Assembly (NCBI GenBank): GCA_000151295.1
Contig: GG745330.1
Location: 1,150,089-1,214,088 of the forward strand
Origin: Allomyces macrogynus ATCC 38327
Taxonomy: Eukaryota > Blastocladiomycota > Blastocladiomycetes > Blastocladiales > Blastocladiaceae
DNA length: 64,000 bases
Direction of reading: 5' to 3'
Below, piece by piece: positions 43,001 to 55,701 of this stretch (the first letter of the stretch is position 1; each line of letters begins with the position of its first letter). The position numbers and the translations under genes were made by a program. The notes under the pieces are model-generated. The model ran no database searches. It had not been told where the DNA came from and worked only from the letters and a program-made list of their open reading frames with translations.

Positions 43001-46000
43001 TGTCGACGGTCACGCAGACGCTGATTGCCGTGTCGATCCAGGAGCTTTTGAAGCTCTGCAAGGGTAAGCTCAAGGGCAAAGTCAACGAGTTTGATTTCTC
43101 GACGGTTCAGCACCTGCAGCACACCAAGTACAAGTTTGTGCACGCGTCGGCGATGCCTGGGTGGATCATGACCAAGCGCATCTATTCGCACAAGCTGTCA
43201 AGCCAGGAGTGGGCGTGCGCGATGGTGACGGCGCTCGCGCCGTACGTGACCGATCCCGAGCTGGTCAAGGTGCTCGCGGCGACGCAGCAGGTGATTGTAC
43301 AGACCAAGAAACACCAAATCGCGAGCTTGATTCTGCCGCACGTGGCGCGCGACCTGTGCCAGTTCAAGAATGACACGGCGATTGATTTTACGGTCGACGA
43401 GTTTCTGTTTGTGCTCCACCACGTCAAGCGGCACCGGTCGGCGCACGGCTGCTGCATGCTCATTGTCTCGGTCCTGCACTTTCTCAACGCGTGGAGACGG
43501 CAGGAGCGCTACGACGGGCGGTCCAAGTCGGACGGTCGCAAGCGCGGCGCCGGTGTGCCACCCCCGAGCGCGTCGGACCACCTGCTGCACCGGATCCCGG
43601 CGCGACTCGTGGCCGAGGCTGCCGACGAGATTGGTCTCTACGAGACGGCGGCCATGTACCTCGAGCTCGAGGCGCACCCTTCTGACAAGCACATTGCCCA
43701 GGTCTACATGAACCGAGGGATTCTCGATTACGTGCTGGGCGCGTCGCGCATTCTGCCCGACCGCACCGTCGAGGTCGAGGCGCGGCTGAACGCGTCGGTC
43801 GGGGATTGGGCCGCGGTGCAGTCCGTGTACGAGGCGGCGCTGCAGACCAGCCGGCGCCAGCTCGATTTGCACCATGGCCTGTATTCCGCAATGCGCGAGC
43901 TCGGGTACTTTGAAGGCCTGCTTCAGCAAGTAAACGGCACGCTGCTCGAGGCGCCACAGTGGCTCGCCGACCTGAACCAATACCGCGTCGAGGCCTGCTG
44001 GAAAATGGGCGAGTGGTCATTGCTCAACCAGTACACGACTGACCCAGCCCCGACGCAACCTGGTACGACAAGTGCCGCCGCCACCGACGAGAGCGCGACT
44101 GCCGTCGCCGCCGCGGCGGCCAAGAACGCTGTCTCAATTGGCCATTTGTTCAACGACCTGGCTCAGGACCGACTCGACGCGTTTGCGCGGCACGCGCATC
44201 ACCTGCAAGTGCAGACGATTCAGCGGTTCCGACTGAGTCGGTCGCAGCCGGCGCTCGTCCAGAACCACATTCTCTCGGACGTGATTTCGTCGGCGACGCT
44301 GCTCTACCACTCCAACGACCTCGTATCGACGCAGTTTCCGCGCCTCGTGCCGACGCACTTCGGCCAGGGCCCTGGCCATCCGGCCGAGCAGCGCACCATG
44401 GGCGACTGGTTCGACGTGTGGAAGCAGCGGCTCGCACGCACGCCGGATAAATATGAAGTGCGCGAGGACATCATCAGCGCTTGCCGGTCGATTCTCATGC
44501 TCGAGCACCACCGCTCGCGTCCGGCGGCGACGGCAGCGCCGGCGCGGCTGGCCATGTCGCAGCAAGTCATGGCGGCCGACTTGGGTCCCGAATGGCGCAA
44601 CATGATGGGCGAGCTGTGGCTCATGTCGGCGCGACTCGCCATGAAGAATGAGCGACAGCACACGGCCTACACGAACCTCAAGCACGCCGAGGAGCTGCTC
44701 GGCGCGGGTCAATTGGAACTCGAGCGGCTCACGGCCAAGTGGATCGGTGCGAACCGGTCGGCGCAGGCGGCGCTCGAACGCATTCGCAGTCTCAATTTGC
44801 CCGATTTCGACTGCACGTCGGTGTCCATGCAGCTCGAGTTTGACACGTTCATTGACCGCAGCTCGACGCAGTTCCAGCACGCTCGGATCCAGCTGTTGCA
44901 GGCGCGGTGGATGGACGAGACAGGCGGCAACATTTCGCAGGGCACGGCAAAGAAGTTCATGTCGGTTTGCGCGCTGCAGCCCAAGTACGTTGCTCAGTCG
45001 CATTTGGAAACAAGATTTGTGCGCGCGAAAAAAAAATGAATTTTGACGCTCTTCGGGGACTACGTCTTCTAGCTGGGACAAGGCGTTTTATCTCGCCGGC
45101 CGGTACTATCACAAGCTGTTCATGTCGATGCGAGCGCATCCAAACGACCCTAGGTCCGTTCATTTTGATACTCTCTTTAATCGGGCATGTGCGCAAGTCA
45201 ACACCGGGCATTTTTCTCACTGCGTGTAGCATCAGCGAGCGCAAGGACACGTATGCTGTGCTCAAGTCGGCGACCCAATTCCTCAACCGATCGCTCTTGG
45301 TCGGGTGTCGCTTCGTTTACCAAGCGTTCCCGCTCGTCTTGACGTTGTGGATGGACATTGTGCCGCAGGCAGGCGCATCCGAAGACCACATCAAGTACTT
45401 TGGCGAGATTCACGCGCTCGTGCGCTCGCTCGTGCAGTGTCTGCCCGGTTACATGCTCATGCCCGCGCTCGCGCAAGTGACCAGTCGGCTGTGCCATCGC
45501 AGCGACAGCGTCTACAAGGTGCTCAGCCAGTTTTTGGTTCGTGCACTGCTCGCCGCGCCGTCGCAGACCATGTGGCAGCTCGCGTCGTCGTCCAAGTCGG
45601 CGGAGAAGCTGCGTGTCAAGCGGTGCAACGAAGTGATCGATGCCGCGAAGAAAAAGTGCCCCGACATCACGGCCACGACCGACCAAATGTCCTCGCTGTG
45701 CGATCGCCTGATTGTGGTGTCGAACCACTACACGTCGCCGTCGAGCGGCAAGCGTGCACCCGACACGTTCCTGCTGAGCCGCGACTGCAAGGCCCTGATG
45801 CAGAAGGCGGCGTTTGTGAACGTCGTGATCCCGAACGAGGCGCAAATGATTGGGCAACTGCCGTCAGACGGGCTGCACAAGTCCGCGTTTGCGCCCTTCG
45901 ACCCGACGATGGCTGTGACGATTCACGCGTTCGAGGACACGGTCGAGCTCATGCAGTCACTGGTGCGGCCCAAAAAGGTGACGCTGATTGGGAGTGACGG

Positions 46001-47020
46001 CCGCCGCTACGTGTTTTTGTGCAAGCCCAAGGACGATTTGCGCAAGGACGCGCGGCTGCTCGAGTTCACGGGTCTCCTCAACCGACTGCTCGGCCGCAGT
46101 CGCACGACGCGCGACCGGCAACTGCACATTCGCACTTACGCCGTGACGCCGCTTAACGAGCAGTGCGGGCTTATTGAGTGGGTGCCGCACACGGCCGCGC
46201 TGCGGTCGTTGCTGCGCATCATGTACCGCTCGCGAGACGGCTCCGAGCTGTTCACCAAGGAGATCCAGACGATGTTTACCGACACGAGGAATTTGCACGC
46301 CAATTTTCTCAAGCTGCTCGCCATGTACCCGCCCGTCTTGCAAGAGTGGTTTGCCGAAAACTACCCGAACCCACGGACCTGGTTTGCGGCTCGGCTCAAG
46401 TTTACGCGGTCCGTGGCCGTCATGTCGATTGTGGGCTTTGTCCTGGGCCTGGGCGACCGGCACTTGGAAAACATCTTGCTCGACGTGCGGTCGGGCTCCA
46501 TCATGCACGTCGACTTCAACTGCTTGTTTGAAAAGGGCAAGACGTTTACCAAGCCCGAGATTGTACCCTTCCGCTTGACGCAGAATATGGTCGCTGCGTT
46601 TGGCAAGGCTGGGATGGAGGGCCCGTTCCGGCAGGCGTGCGTGTGCACACTCGAATTTTTGCGCGAGCACCGCGAGTCGCTCATGATTGTGCTCGACACG
46701 TTCTTGCACGACCCGCTGATCGAGTGGAAGTCCAAGAAGGTACGCGATTGACACATTTTTGACTCGGAGCGTGGAGAATCATTTGGCTCACCATCACGAA
46801 TGATCTCGCTCCGCTTTAGAAAATGTCGGCCGAGGGGATGGAAAACTACCTCAAGGCGCAGGCCAGCACCATTTTGCGGGGTATCGAGGACCGGATTAAC
46901 GGCATCATTGGGACGGGCCTGCCGCTCGGGGTCGCCGGCCAAGTCGACGAACTGATTCATCAGGCCACGGATACGACCAATCTGTGCCAGATGTACGAAG
47001 GGTGGATGGCTTGGGTTTAG
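40031..47020 (+). CDS. ATR: Checkpoint kinase ATR (Mec1/Rad3 family)
   Basis: Six predicted exons: 40031-40481, 40565-40953, 41098 to about 45025, 45073-45153, 45230-46739 and 46820-47020. Long HEAT and FAT solenoids occupy most of the protein (roughly 2180 residues). The kinase domain carries PKKVTLIGSDGRRY then FLCKPKDDLRKDARLLEF, the ATR/Mec1 P-loop region. The catalytic loop GLGDRHLENILL (D, H and N) is followed by HVDFNCLFEKG; DFN is normal in ATR. EIVPFRLTQNMV follows. The FATC ends LPLGVAGQVDELIHQATD then NLCQMYEGWMAWV, matching ATR rather than ATM, TOR or DNA-PK. It phosphorylates checkpoint targets at stalled forks together with ATRIP. The boundary near 45010-45072 lacks a fitting GT donor in the required phase and lies beside an A9 run at 45028-45036; a GC-AG intron or an indel there is possible. 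Confidence 0.95.
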
Positions 47021-47413
47021 TACAACTGTTTGTTTGTGAACATGATGGGTGCCATGGGAGATAACTCCTCCAGCGCCACCTCCGCTCTACCGGCCAGTTG
47101 TCGGACGTCTCGTTGCAACTCGCCATTTTGCTCGCTTGCGGGTGTGGTCTGGGAGCGCTCGACGTGACGATGGTCCCTGCTCCACGGGGTATCGGGCTGG
47201 CATGGAGGTTGCTTAAATTCAAGAGCAACCTGATCAATCAAGTCAATCATCAGAATTGGGTTGAGAGGAATGCAAACCAACAGGGGAGGGGGCGAGTAGT
47301 GCTACTACAGCTGTCTACGTTTATCTACTGACAAACTCCATTTGATATAATGAAAGTGAGCAACGAAGGCGTTCGCTATTGACTGTTTACAAAAATCTGG
47401 TCCCCAAGCACGC
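47021..47413. other. Convergent intergenic region between ATR and the coiled-coil gene
   Basis: Two 3' ends meet here. It is more AT-rich than flanking genes and includes TTGATATAATGAAAG near 47341, possibly polyadenylation signals. No gene was seen. Confidence 0.4.
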
Positions 47414-50400
47414 TTATTGATACATCGAAAGTTCCATCACCAAATTCATGTTTTTCTCGAGAATCGTTGCCAGCTCTGTTTCGAGCTGTGCGCGGGCCTT
47501 GGACATGGATTCAAACTCGCCTCGGAGCGAGGCGACCTGCGCCTCGAGATCGGTGACGAGAGCGGGATAGTCGACGCTGTTCGCTGCTGCTGCGCCGGCA
47601 GGCGGTGCTGCGTCGTAGTGAGCCGCAGACTCGGCAATCTGCGCCATGAGCACGTTGATCCGGTCTTGCGCGTCGTGGAGCAGGGCACGCTGCGCGTCGA
47701 GCTCACGGTTCGAAATTGCAAGAAGCTCGGCCTGTTCTGCATGGACGTGGTTCGCGGTCGCAAGCTCAGAATGCACAGCAGCAAGTCGATCGTGCGCTTC
47801 GTGCAGCTGCTCGCGGCATGCATCGAGTTCGTGCCTCATTGCCGCGACGCGGTCTTGGAGCTGGACGAGTTGGCCGTGCTCGTGCTCGGCATTCGCAGTA
47901 GCTGCGGTCTGCGTCAAGAGCGACTCGACGCGGGCCCGTTCAGCGTCGAGATCAGCGCGACATTCAGCCAAATCAAGTTCAGCATTGAGTTCGGTCGCAA
48001 ACCGTTCTTGAAGCTGCACCAAAAGGCCGTGCTCGTACTCGGCATTGACCGTTGCCGCGACTCGGGTCAGCAGGACGTCGACTTGCATGCGAGCGGCCGC
48101 GAGCTCAGCACGGCAATCCGACAGCGCACGTGAGCCATGCCCTGCGGTGGTGGTGCCAGCGCAGGACTCAACCGTGAGGGCACGATCCTTGGACGATTTG
48201 GGGACGGCGCGCTCTTCCAGCAGTCGAATCAACACACCGTGCTCGTATTCGTCATCGGCGGTCAAGGCAAGCTGCGAGAGCAGGCGATCGACCGTGGCGT
48301 TGGCGGCCTTGAGCTGGTCTTGGCATTCTGCGAGCTCTTGCCGCGACGAATCCAGCGTGCGGTCCTCAAGCAACTTGACGAGAGCGCCATGTTCATACTC
48401 GGCATTTGCGGTCGCAGCGAGTCGCGTGAGAAGCTCGTCAATCGACCGCTCCGCGACCGCGAGCTTGGCTTGGCACTCGGCGTGAGCGTGCGCGTCGCAG
48501 GCCGCGTCGGGTGCGGCCAGTTGAGCCGGCGGAGTGCGGAGCGAGCGGTTGTCGGCCATGATCACGGCCTCGTCGACGCGTTCGACGTCACGCGTGCTGG
48601 TGGGTGCAATCGCGCCGGCTTGCGCCAAACTGGCCTGGAGGTCGTGCACTTGTGCTTGAAGAGCCATGACCCGACCACACTGGTACCAGTAGTCGGCCGT
48701 CGCAGCGACCTGGTCGCGGAGCGACTCGACCTCGCGCTGGATCGACTGCAATGCTGCGCCGTTTGGCACGCTCGCGCTATGCCGCGGGGCCGGTTCATCA
48801 ACCTCGGCAAGTGCAGCCGGCGGCGCCAGGGAAATGGGCGAGGCGAAAACGTCGTGCCGAGCCGGCTGGTTCCGGAGAACGTCGACCTCGAGCCGAGCAT
48901 GCTCGAGTTGCGCGCGCAGGTGGGCAATGACGGCGTCGTCACGGTCATGCGAGACGTCGAGGGCCGAATCAGCACGTTGAACCGGTTCAAGGTCAGACAT
49001 CGACCGAGACGAGATGAGCGCATCTGTAACGATTGGTCGTGAAGGTATAACCAACTGCTCTTCGTGACGAGCCAAGGCCGCTTCAAGCTCCAAGACGCGG
49101 CGGTGCTTGTACTCGTAATCGGCAACTGACGCGAGGTCACATTGAAGCTGGTCGACGACGACCTGCAAGTAGCCAATGCTCGACTTGGCCTGGCCGAGCT
49201 GCTGAGCCATCGAGTCGCGCTCGGCCACGAGAACACGGAGTGCGTCGGCCATGGACGGCAGCTGCCCATCGACAGTCGCGTCCGAGCAATAATCAACCAG
49301 GTCTCGCGAAACGGCAGCGCCAAGGTCGCGATCGGCCGCCTGCGGCGTGGGACGGGCAGAGCGGAGCAGGGTCCCGAACGTGTGCAGGTTGGTCATGAGC
49401 ACATCGTCGCCATCGCTTTGGACCGCGACACTCACGACAGCAGGACGCACGGGCGAGGTCGCCCCCGCCGTCGCGGCCGCTGCAGCGGCAAGCGCCTCGG
49501 CGACCTGGTTCTGGGCCGCAGCGAGAGCCTTGGTTAGATCAGTGATCTGTAGCTCGAGTGCTGCGAGCTCGACACGGTCATGGTGCAGATCGCGCGCGGG
49601 CACATCGCGCACGCCGGAAGGCTCCTGGCCGACCGCCTCGGAGCGCGCCAGCTTCTCCGACGCCTCCTGCAGCTGCAGCTGCAGTTGCCCAATCTGCTCC
49701 TTGTCGCTGCGCACGGTGCGCGCCAAGTCAGCCATGGTCGCGCGGTTCGCTTGCGCCTGCTGCGCGAGCTCGGCGTTAGTGGTCTGTAGGCCCTCCATTT
49801 CAACCGTGATCTCGGCGAGCGTCGCGTCCTTTGCCGCGGCGCTGTACTGCAAATCGACAATTTGAGCGTTGCGGGCATGAATCGTCGCGCGCTCCTGCTC
49901 GAGCTGCGCGGCGAGCTCGTCCTTGGCCGCCGTAATGGTTGCGAGTTCAGCCTTGAGCAGAGCAATCTCGTCGGTGAGCTCGGCGACGAGCGATGCGCGC
50001 TGCGCGACCGAGGCCTGCAAGTCGTTGACGAGCGCCTGCTGCGTGCGCGCCTGGTTGGTGAGCTGCTCCGTCTGGGCCTGCAGCAGCTGCTTGTCCTGCA
50101 CTGCTTGCACCATTTGGTCAGCGACGCGAGCCAGCTCCTGGTCCTTGGTACGGGCGTGGTCGGCAAGCTGCGCAATCTGGGCCTTGAGCGCCTCCTTGTC
50201 CTGCGTCGCTTGACCGAGCTGCTCTGCGACGTGGGCCAGTTCCTGATCCTTGGTGTTGAGCTCGCCCGTCAGCGACTCGCGCATCACGTCGCGCTCTTGC
50301 GTCAGCTGCTGCACTTCCTCGTCCTTGGCCGCGACCTGCTTGTCGAGTTGCTCGATGCGCTCCTTGAGCTGCACCACGCGCTCCTCGGCCTCGAGGCGGT

Positions 50401-53135
50401 ACTCGTGCGCCTCGTCAATCTCGGCCGTGAGCGTGGCAATCGTTGCCATTTTCGCATCCAGACTCGTTGTGAGCTGGTCGACGTTGTCAGACAAGTCGCG
50501 CGCGCGCGCCTCGACCAATTCGAGCTGCACCTGCTGGGCCGCAATCTTGTCAGACAGAACCTGCGCCCGTGCCTGCGACGCCGCCAACATCTCCTGGAGC
50601 TTCTTGATCTCGGCGTTGGCCGCGTCGAGCGCCACCTGCTTGTCCATAAGCTTGGCGCTCAGCCCCATGGCCTGCTCCTCGGCCGCCGCAACCGCCTCTT
50701 TCAAATCTTCGATCTCGGCTCGTGCGACCTCGAGCTGCTGCTGGCTCTCCGCAGCCACGACTGCGGCCGTCGAGGACTCTTCGCGCACGTGGTTGAGCTC
50801 AGCGACCTGCGCCTCGTGTTCCTGGAGCGCGGCATTGGCGCGTTGCACGTCGGCAATCTTGGCGTCGAGCGCGGCGCGCAAATCACGCAACTCGGCCTCG
50901 AGCGTCTCGACGCGGTGCGCGTCGTCATCGACCAGGTCTTGGATTTGCTCGTGCATTTTCGCAATCATCGCATCGTACTCGCGCTTCTGCTCCTTGGCAA
51001 ACTCGGCGAGCTGCGCGACCTTGGCCTCGGTGTCGTTGGTCTGCGCGTGTGCGGCCGCGAGGTCCGCATTACGTTCGGCCAGCTCGTGTTCGAGCGCGTC
51101 GAGCTTGGTCGTTGGGACCATGGTCTGCAGCGCGACCGCCGACTCGTGGTCGCGCACTTCGAGCTCAGAGACATGAGCCTCGGCGGTCGCGAGCGCTTCC
51201 TCGGTCGCCTTGACGTGCGCGGTCAGCTCATTCACCGACCGTTCCGCTACGACCGCGCGCTTCTCGGCTTTGGCGTGCAATTCACGCGCCTCGAGCAGCT
51301 GCACGGTCGTTGCGGCCAAACTATCCTCGAGCCGGCGCTGCGTCTGTAAGAGCCGATCGAGCTCGCGCGTGCGCTGCGCGTGGCGCTGCTCCATCTCAGC
51401 AACCTGCTGAGCGAGCTGCTCGTCGCGTTCCTTGACGGCATCGAGTTCAGCGAGTTTCTGGAAGACCGAGTGCCGCTTCGAGTTGCCCGCGACGGCCATC
51501 GACCGGCGCTCGGGCGCGGTACCCTGCTGCACATCCTTGAGCAAGTCAAGAATCATCGTGTCGCGCGGCCGCTTGGGTTGCGCCTCGGGCAGCCGAAGTT
51601 TTTCCTTGACGCCACTCGTGACAAACAGCAGGTGCACAAACAACTCCTGCAGCGCTGGGAAGTCCTGTGAGTGCTCTGCGTCCGGCCCGCCGGGTGCCGT
51701 GGCGGCCGGATCGAGCCGCGACTGCAATTGTTGCAACTGCGTCGCGAGCTTGAGGCACTCGCCGATTTGGTAATCCAGGTCGAACACGTGGGCCTCGAGC
51801 CGCCAAATCTGGTCAATGAAGACGGCATCGACGTCGCGGTTGACCGTGTCGGGCGTGGATGCGGCAAACAGCAACCGAACCTGGTCGAGAAGCTTGTTGG
51901 CCGAGGCCTTTGGGAATGCGGCAAAGTACTTTTCCAGCTCGGGTATGGGCGCCGTGTCGATCGTGGACGTGGACAGTTTCGGGGACGGCGAGCGAGGTGG
52001 CAGAGCCGGAAGCGAGCGCGAACCCGTGCTTGGCCGGCTCGGCGTGGCCGGTAATGGCTGTGTCGGTGGTGCGGATGCCGACGACGGGATGTTGAGGCCG
52101 AGACCCGGGCCTGGACCGAACAGGTCAAACGACGACCCGAAGTCCACGTCGAGCAGAGTGGGACCGTCTCCTTTCGAGTGCTGCAGCGACGCCGCCTTCG
52201 TTGATGGGGACGACTCGGCCGGGTGCTGGCGCTTTAGCTAGTAAATGGAGGGAAACGGCGGTCAGAGTTGAGTCCACCTCTGCCCAACACTCTTGCATTC
52301 GCGCGCGCGTACCTGCTCCTCGAGCTCCGACTTTTGCTGCGTGAGCGTCAAGACCCGGTTCTGCAGCTCCTCGAGCTTGCCAATCGTGATCGTGACCGAC
52401 GGCGCGTGCGACGACGTCGGCGACATTGGCGGCGTGGTCTGCGCGGCACGACGCAACTGGTGCTCGAGCTCGGCATTTCTCAGCCCGAGCGTCTCCACCT
52501 TGCCGTTCAACTCTGCAAGCTGGCGGCGCAGCTCCTCGACCTCGTGTTCGCGCGCGCGGTCGATCGACGCGAGCCGCGTCGGCGACATGGGCGGCGGCGG
52601 CAGTTGCTGCTGCTGAATCGGTGCCGTCGTCATTTGCACGCTCGATTTCCGCAACGGCGTCGGGTGCAGCGGCGGCGGGCGCGCGCGGGGGGACATGGGC
52701 ACGGGCGGGAGCGCGCGCGGCATTTCGGCCGGTAACGGCGGAGTCGCGGGCGCGACAGGTGCCGCATTCCCGGCCTGCCCGAGCTGCGCCTGGAAAATCT
52801 GGTCTTTCAGTTCGGCATGCCGCTTGAGAAACTTGACGAGTTCCGTGGCCAGGATTTCTACGCGCTTGTTGGCAAACTCGATTTGCCGTGCGGCCTCGCG
52901 CTGTGCGCGCCGGTCGTGCGTCGAGTTGGCCTGCGTCTGAGCGCGCGTGCGTGCCGCGACCTCGTGCTCGAGTTTGCGGTCGTACTCGCGAATAATGGTT
53001 TCCAAGACGTGCGCGTCCTAGATTCACCGGGGTAATAAACAATCAGCTCGTGAAAACGGGCGATGCGATGTTGTCGAGGAAACACACCTTAAGTAGGTTG
53101 CGCAGGTCATTGTCGGCGGCTGATGGGCGGGGCAT
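47414..53135 (-). CDS. Giant coiled-coil protein with internal YEHG-type repeats
   Basis: Three minus-strand exons (53135-53088, 53017-52313, 52237-47414) with phase-0 introns of 70 and 73 nt encode 1858 residues. The start MPRPSAADNDLRNLLK is followed by a basic coiled coil (ETIIREYDRKLEHEVAARTR). Next is a Pro-rich linker with several PMSP/TPLR-type sites, a second coiled coil, a Ser/Pro linker (PSRPSTGSRSLPALPPRSPS) and a short globular helix bundle (PELEKYFAAFPKASANKLLD). Then come more than 1000 residues of nearly continuous heptad coiled coil rich in Ala, Glu, Gln and Leu. The last 550 residues contain about six copies of a motif like AATANAEYEHGxLVxLxER (see findings). It resembles centrosomal/basal-body or golgin-type scaffolds in layout, but no specific orthologue is recognised. 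Confidence 0.88.
47870..49145 (-). repeat. Degenerate AATAxxEYEHG coding repeat array
   Basis: Six copies inside the coiled-coil gene, read on the minus strand: near 49101-49140 (SVADYEYKHRRV), 48681-48706 (ATADYWYQCGRV), 48389-48420 (ATANAEYEHGALV), 48236-48262 (LTADDEYEHGVLI), 48027-48056 (ATVNAEYEHGLLV) and 47874-47905 (ATANAEHEHGQLV). Each is preceded by a leucine-rich half-heptad such as ELLTRLA. Spacing is about 50-70 residues in the last four copies and longer before. Confidence 0.75.
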
Positions 53136-53983
53136 TGGGCCAAGACGAAGGGCCGTCGTACGGCAAGGGCCACGAAGCGCGGCAAAGGCCCGCGATGACT
53201 TGACGGCCGCTCAATCGTGCGAGCGCGTGGCCTGTCACGGCGCGAGATGGAATGGAACGGGCGAGTGCAAGCGCGGCGGTAGCCAGATGAGCGCTGAAAG
53301 CGGTTGACGTGTGCAAACGTGCTCGCCAAGAGCTGTGCTGTCGATGCTGATACTGTTGATGATTGATACTTGATTTCGTCGCCGTTGTCGTCGCCGTGGT
53401 TGCTGGAGTGCAGGAGCAGCGACCTGTTCGTGCAGCGCCGCGGCACGACAGATATCGTCGCAGCGGCAGGACCCGTCGCGTGCGCGTAATGGATGGATGC
53501 GCAAGTACGGATTGGAGGTTGGTCCAAGTCCAAGTCGACAGAAGCGTCGTGTCCTTGCTCGTGCGCGCCAAGGGAGAGTCCATTTACCGCGTGCCGTGAT
53601 CGGCATCTCGGGGCGCCACGGTTGTGCTGCGCTGTGGAAAATGTCAGCGACGTGAGGCTCGCCGAGGCTCGCGATGCGCGGCGTCGTCGGCGTTGGCGAA
53701 AGGGCGTCGAGGCAACGCCGACTGGCCGGCCAGGTGGACAGGTGTACGAGCAGGGAGACAAAACGATCATGAACAGGTCAGCACACGTGCATTATGAGCA
53801 CTGCGCCACACAACCGTCTCCCCAGCTATTATTGCTTCAGCTCTCATCATTCTCTTCCTCAGGGTCGACCGCGTCGCTCATTTCATGATCCTGCGCGCCA
53901 ACAATACCAGGACGCACCAAATTGCATTAACCCGCAACTCGCTGCAATCTCTCTACTGCACGGTTCCTGGCACTGACGCCGCC
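53136..53983. promoter_or_regulatory. Divergent promoter region between the coiled-coil and vezatin-like genes
   Basis: An 848-nt gap between divergent genes. Open frames here are short and unrecognised. The vezatin-like side becomes AT-richer (about 53780-53980), which suits a promoter or leader. Confidence 0.4.
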
Positions 53984-55701
53984 ATGACCCAACCACGCGG
54001 TCGTCCCTCGACTGCCGCGTCCGAGGTCGTCGAACTTCACGACAACCCGTTTGCCGCGTACCTGCACGATGCCGGGATTCTCGACGAGACGCGTGAACTT
54101 GTCCACCCAAACTTGGATGGCCGAGACCACGGCGACACAGAGCACGGCTCTATCGAACCTTGCGGCCCGATTGCGCACAGCGAGTCAGCATCCAGCCACG
54201 ACGATGGCCGAGAAGAACGCGGAAAACGTTCAAGGACGCGCGTTCGGTCGTCAAGAAGTGCTTTTCCTCTGGCCGCACTCGCTTGTGCTGGCATCCTGAC
54301 GAGCGCGGTCTCTTTGCCGTTAGCTACGCGCCGATTCGGTCTGTCTTTACATTCGCCCACTTGGACCACCTATGCATTGGCCACAACTGTGTGTGCTCTT
54401 GGTCTTGTGTCGGTAGGTGACGGCTTGATCAATAAAGATTTGTGGAAACGCAGCGTCTTCGTGAATTGAAGCGAGGTTGCACGTAGATCGCCAAGGCATC
54501 CCACAAACTGGAAATGACGGGTGGAGACGAGAAAGAGCGGCCGGTCAACAACGAAAACGATCGAATCGAGGCCGCATGGGACCATCTTGAGCCTAAACTT
54601 CACGCTCGCATTCGGTACCTGCGCGAAGTCGACGTCGTGAGCCGCGGCTATCGCCTTCGGTGCGTGGCTCTACTCACCATTGTCAATACATTCGCATCTA
54701 ATTTCTTTTTTTTTGCTTGCTTTGCACAGATCTGAACGGTCCGCGACACCATGGGGTGCCGACTCGCTTCGGAAACCCAACCAACGCACTACCCTCGCCA
54801 TTTGCGTCGGCCAGCTCCTCGCCAGCTTTATTACCGCCCTCGACGACTCAGAGCTGACGTCGCTCATCAGCGGGTTTGCCGCCGCCGGCGCTGCCGATTC
54901 CGCGGTTCCGTCGATTCAGCATCTGCGCGAGCTCATCGACTGCTGCACGCATCTCGCCGAGGCTGTGATTGAGCGCGCCAACACGACCCGACCTGGGAGC
55001 CATGGCGCGGCGCGGTTTTGACTGCGCTCGATAACGCGACGCGGACGCTGGACGGGACGGATCCGTTGGCGGCTTCTCCAAGTTCCATGCCGAATGCGGC
55101 AACAGCTGCTGATCCACCGACCAGCGACGGCGATTCTCAGTCTGTCTCGACTGCGCCCCGCCCGCAGCTCCGGCTCTTGTACGACCAGATCCGCACGATC
55201 CAAATCAAGGCACATCTCGCCTTGACCGAACCCGACATGACCGAATCGCTCGTGGCCGCAATGAGTGCCGACCTCACGTACGCGCAGGCGCTGCACCAGC
55301 AACTCGCCGCCACGTCCAGCGCCACCGCGCAGTCGCCCGACCAGGACCTCGGAACCGCTGACCCGACTGACCCGACGGCTTCCGAACCGTTACCTGGGAC
55401 CACGTTCCACACGGACGCGGCCGACGCCCTCCCACACTTGCACGGCTCCGGGTGGATGGGCGAGGCTGAAGTCGATGAGGTTGAGGGTGACGCTGTGCGG
55501 CAGCGTGGGCCGCGACTCACACGCGAGGAGCGCATCGCGCAGCGGCGCGCCCAGCAGCGGGTAAACGCTCAGGCGCGCGTCGAGCGCATGGCGCCGGCAG
55601 TGCTCGTCGACGAGCTCAAGGACGTGCTGCGGCAGCATCCGCTGGCCGCGGCGGCGCGCGAGTGGGAGTCGACCGGGGGCGCCGAAACGGTGCAAGGGTG
55701 A
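53984..55701 (+). CDS. Vezatin-like (myosin-binding domain) membrane protein
   Basis: Four predicted exons (53984-54412, 54487-54659, 54730-55014, 55083-55701) sum in phase to 501 residues. The N-terminal part has NPFAAYLHDAGILDETRELV. Two hydrophobic segments follow (AFPLAALACAGILTSAVSLP and YALATTVCALGLVSI). Then comes a helical block LEPKLHARIRYLREVDVVSRGYRLR, the pattern (R.ib.(I/L)REVE(L/V)VSRGY.L) that marks the vezatin myosin-binding domain shared with the fungal peroxisome/myosin receptor Inp2. Further helices (TTLAICVGQLLASFITALDD, LYDQIRTIQIKAHLALTEP) end in TREERIAQRRAQQR and LVDELKDVLRQH, again as in vezatin C-termini. It is likely an organelle membrane anchor for a class V myosin. 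The third intron (55015-55082, GTTTTG donor) is inferred because it removes a stop and fixes the frame. Confidence 0.66.

Noticed and set aside
49862..51349. 495-codon plus-strand frame opposite the coiled-coil gene
   Set aside because: Leu/Arg-rich mirror of heptad coding on the other strand (Glu/Ala/Gln codons read in reverse).
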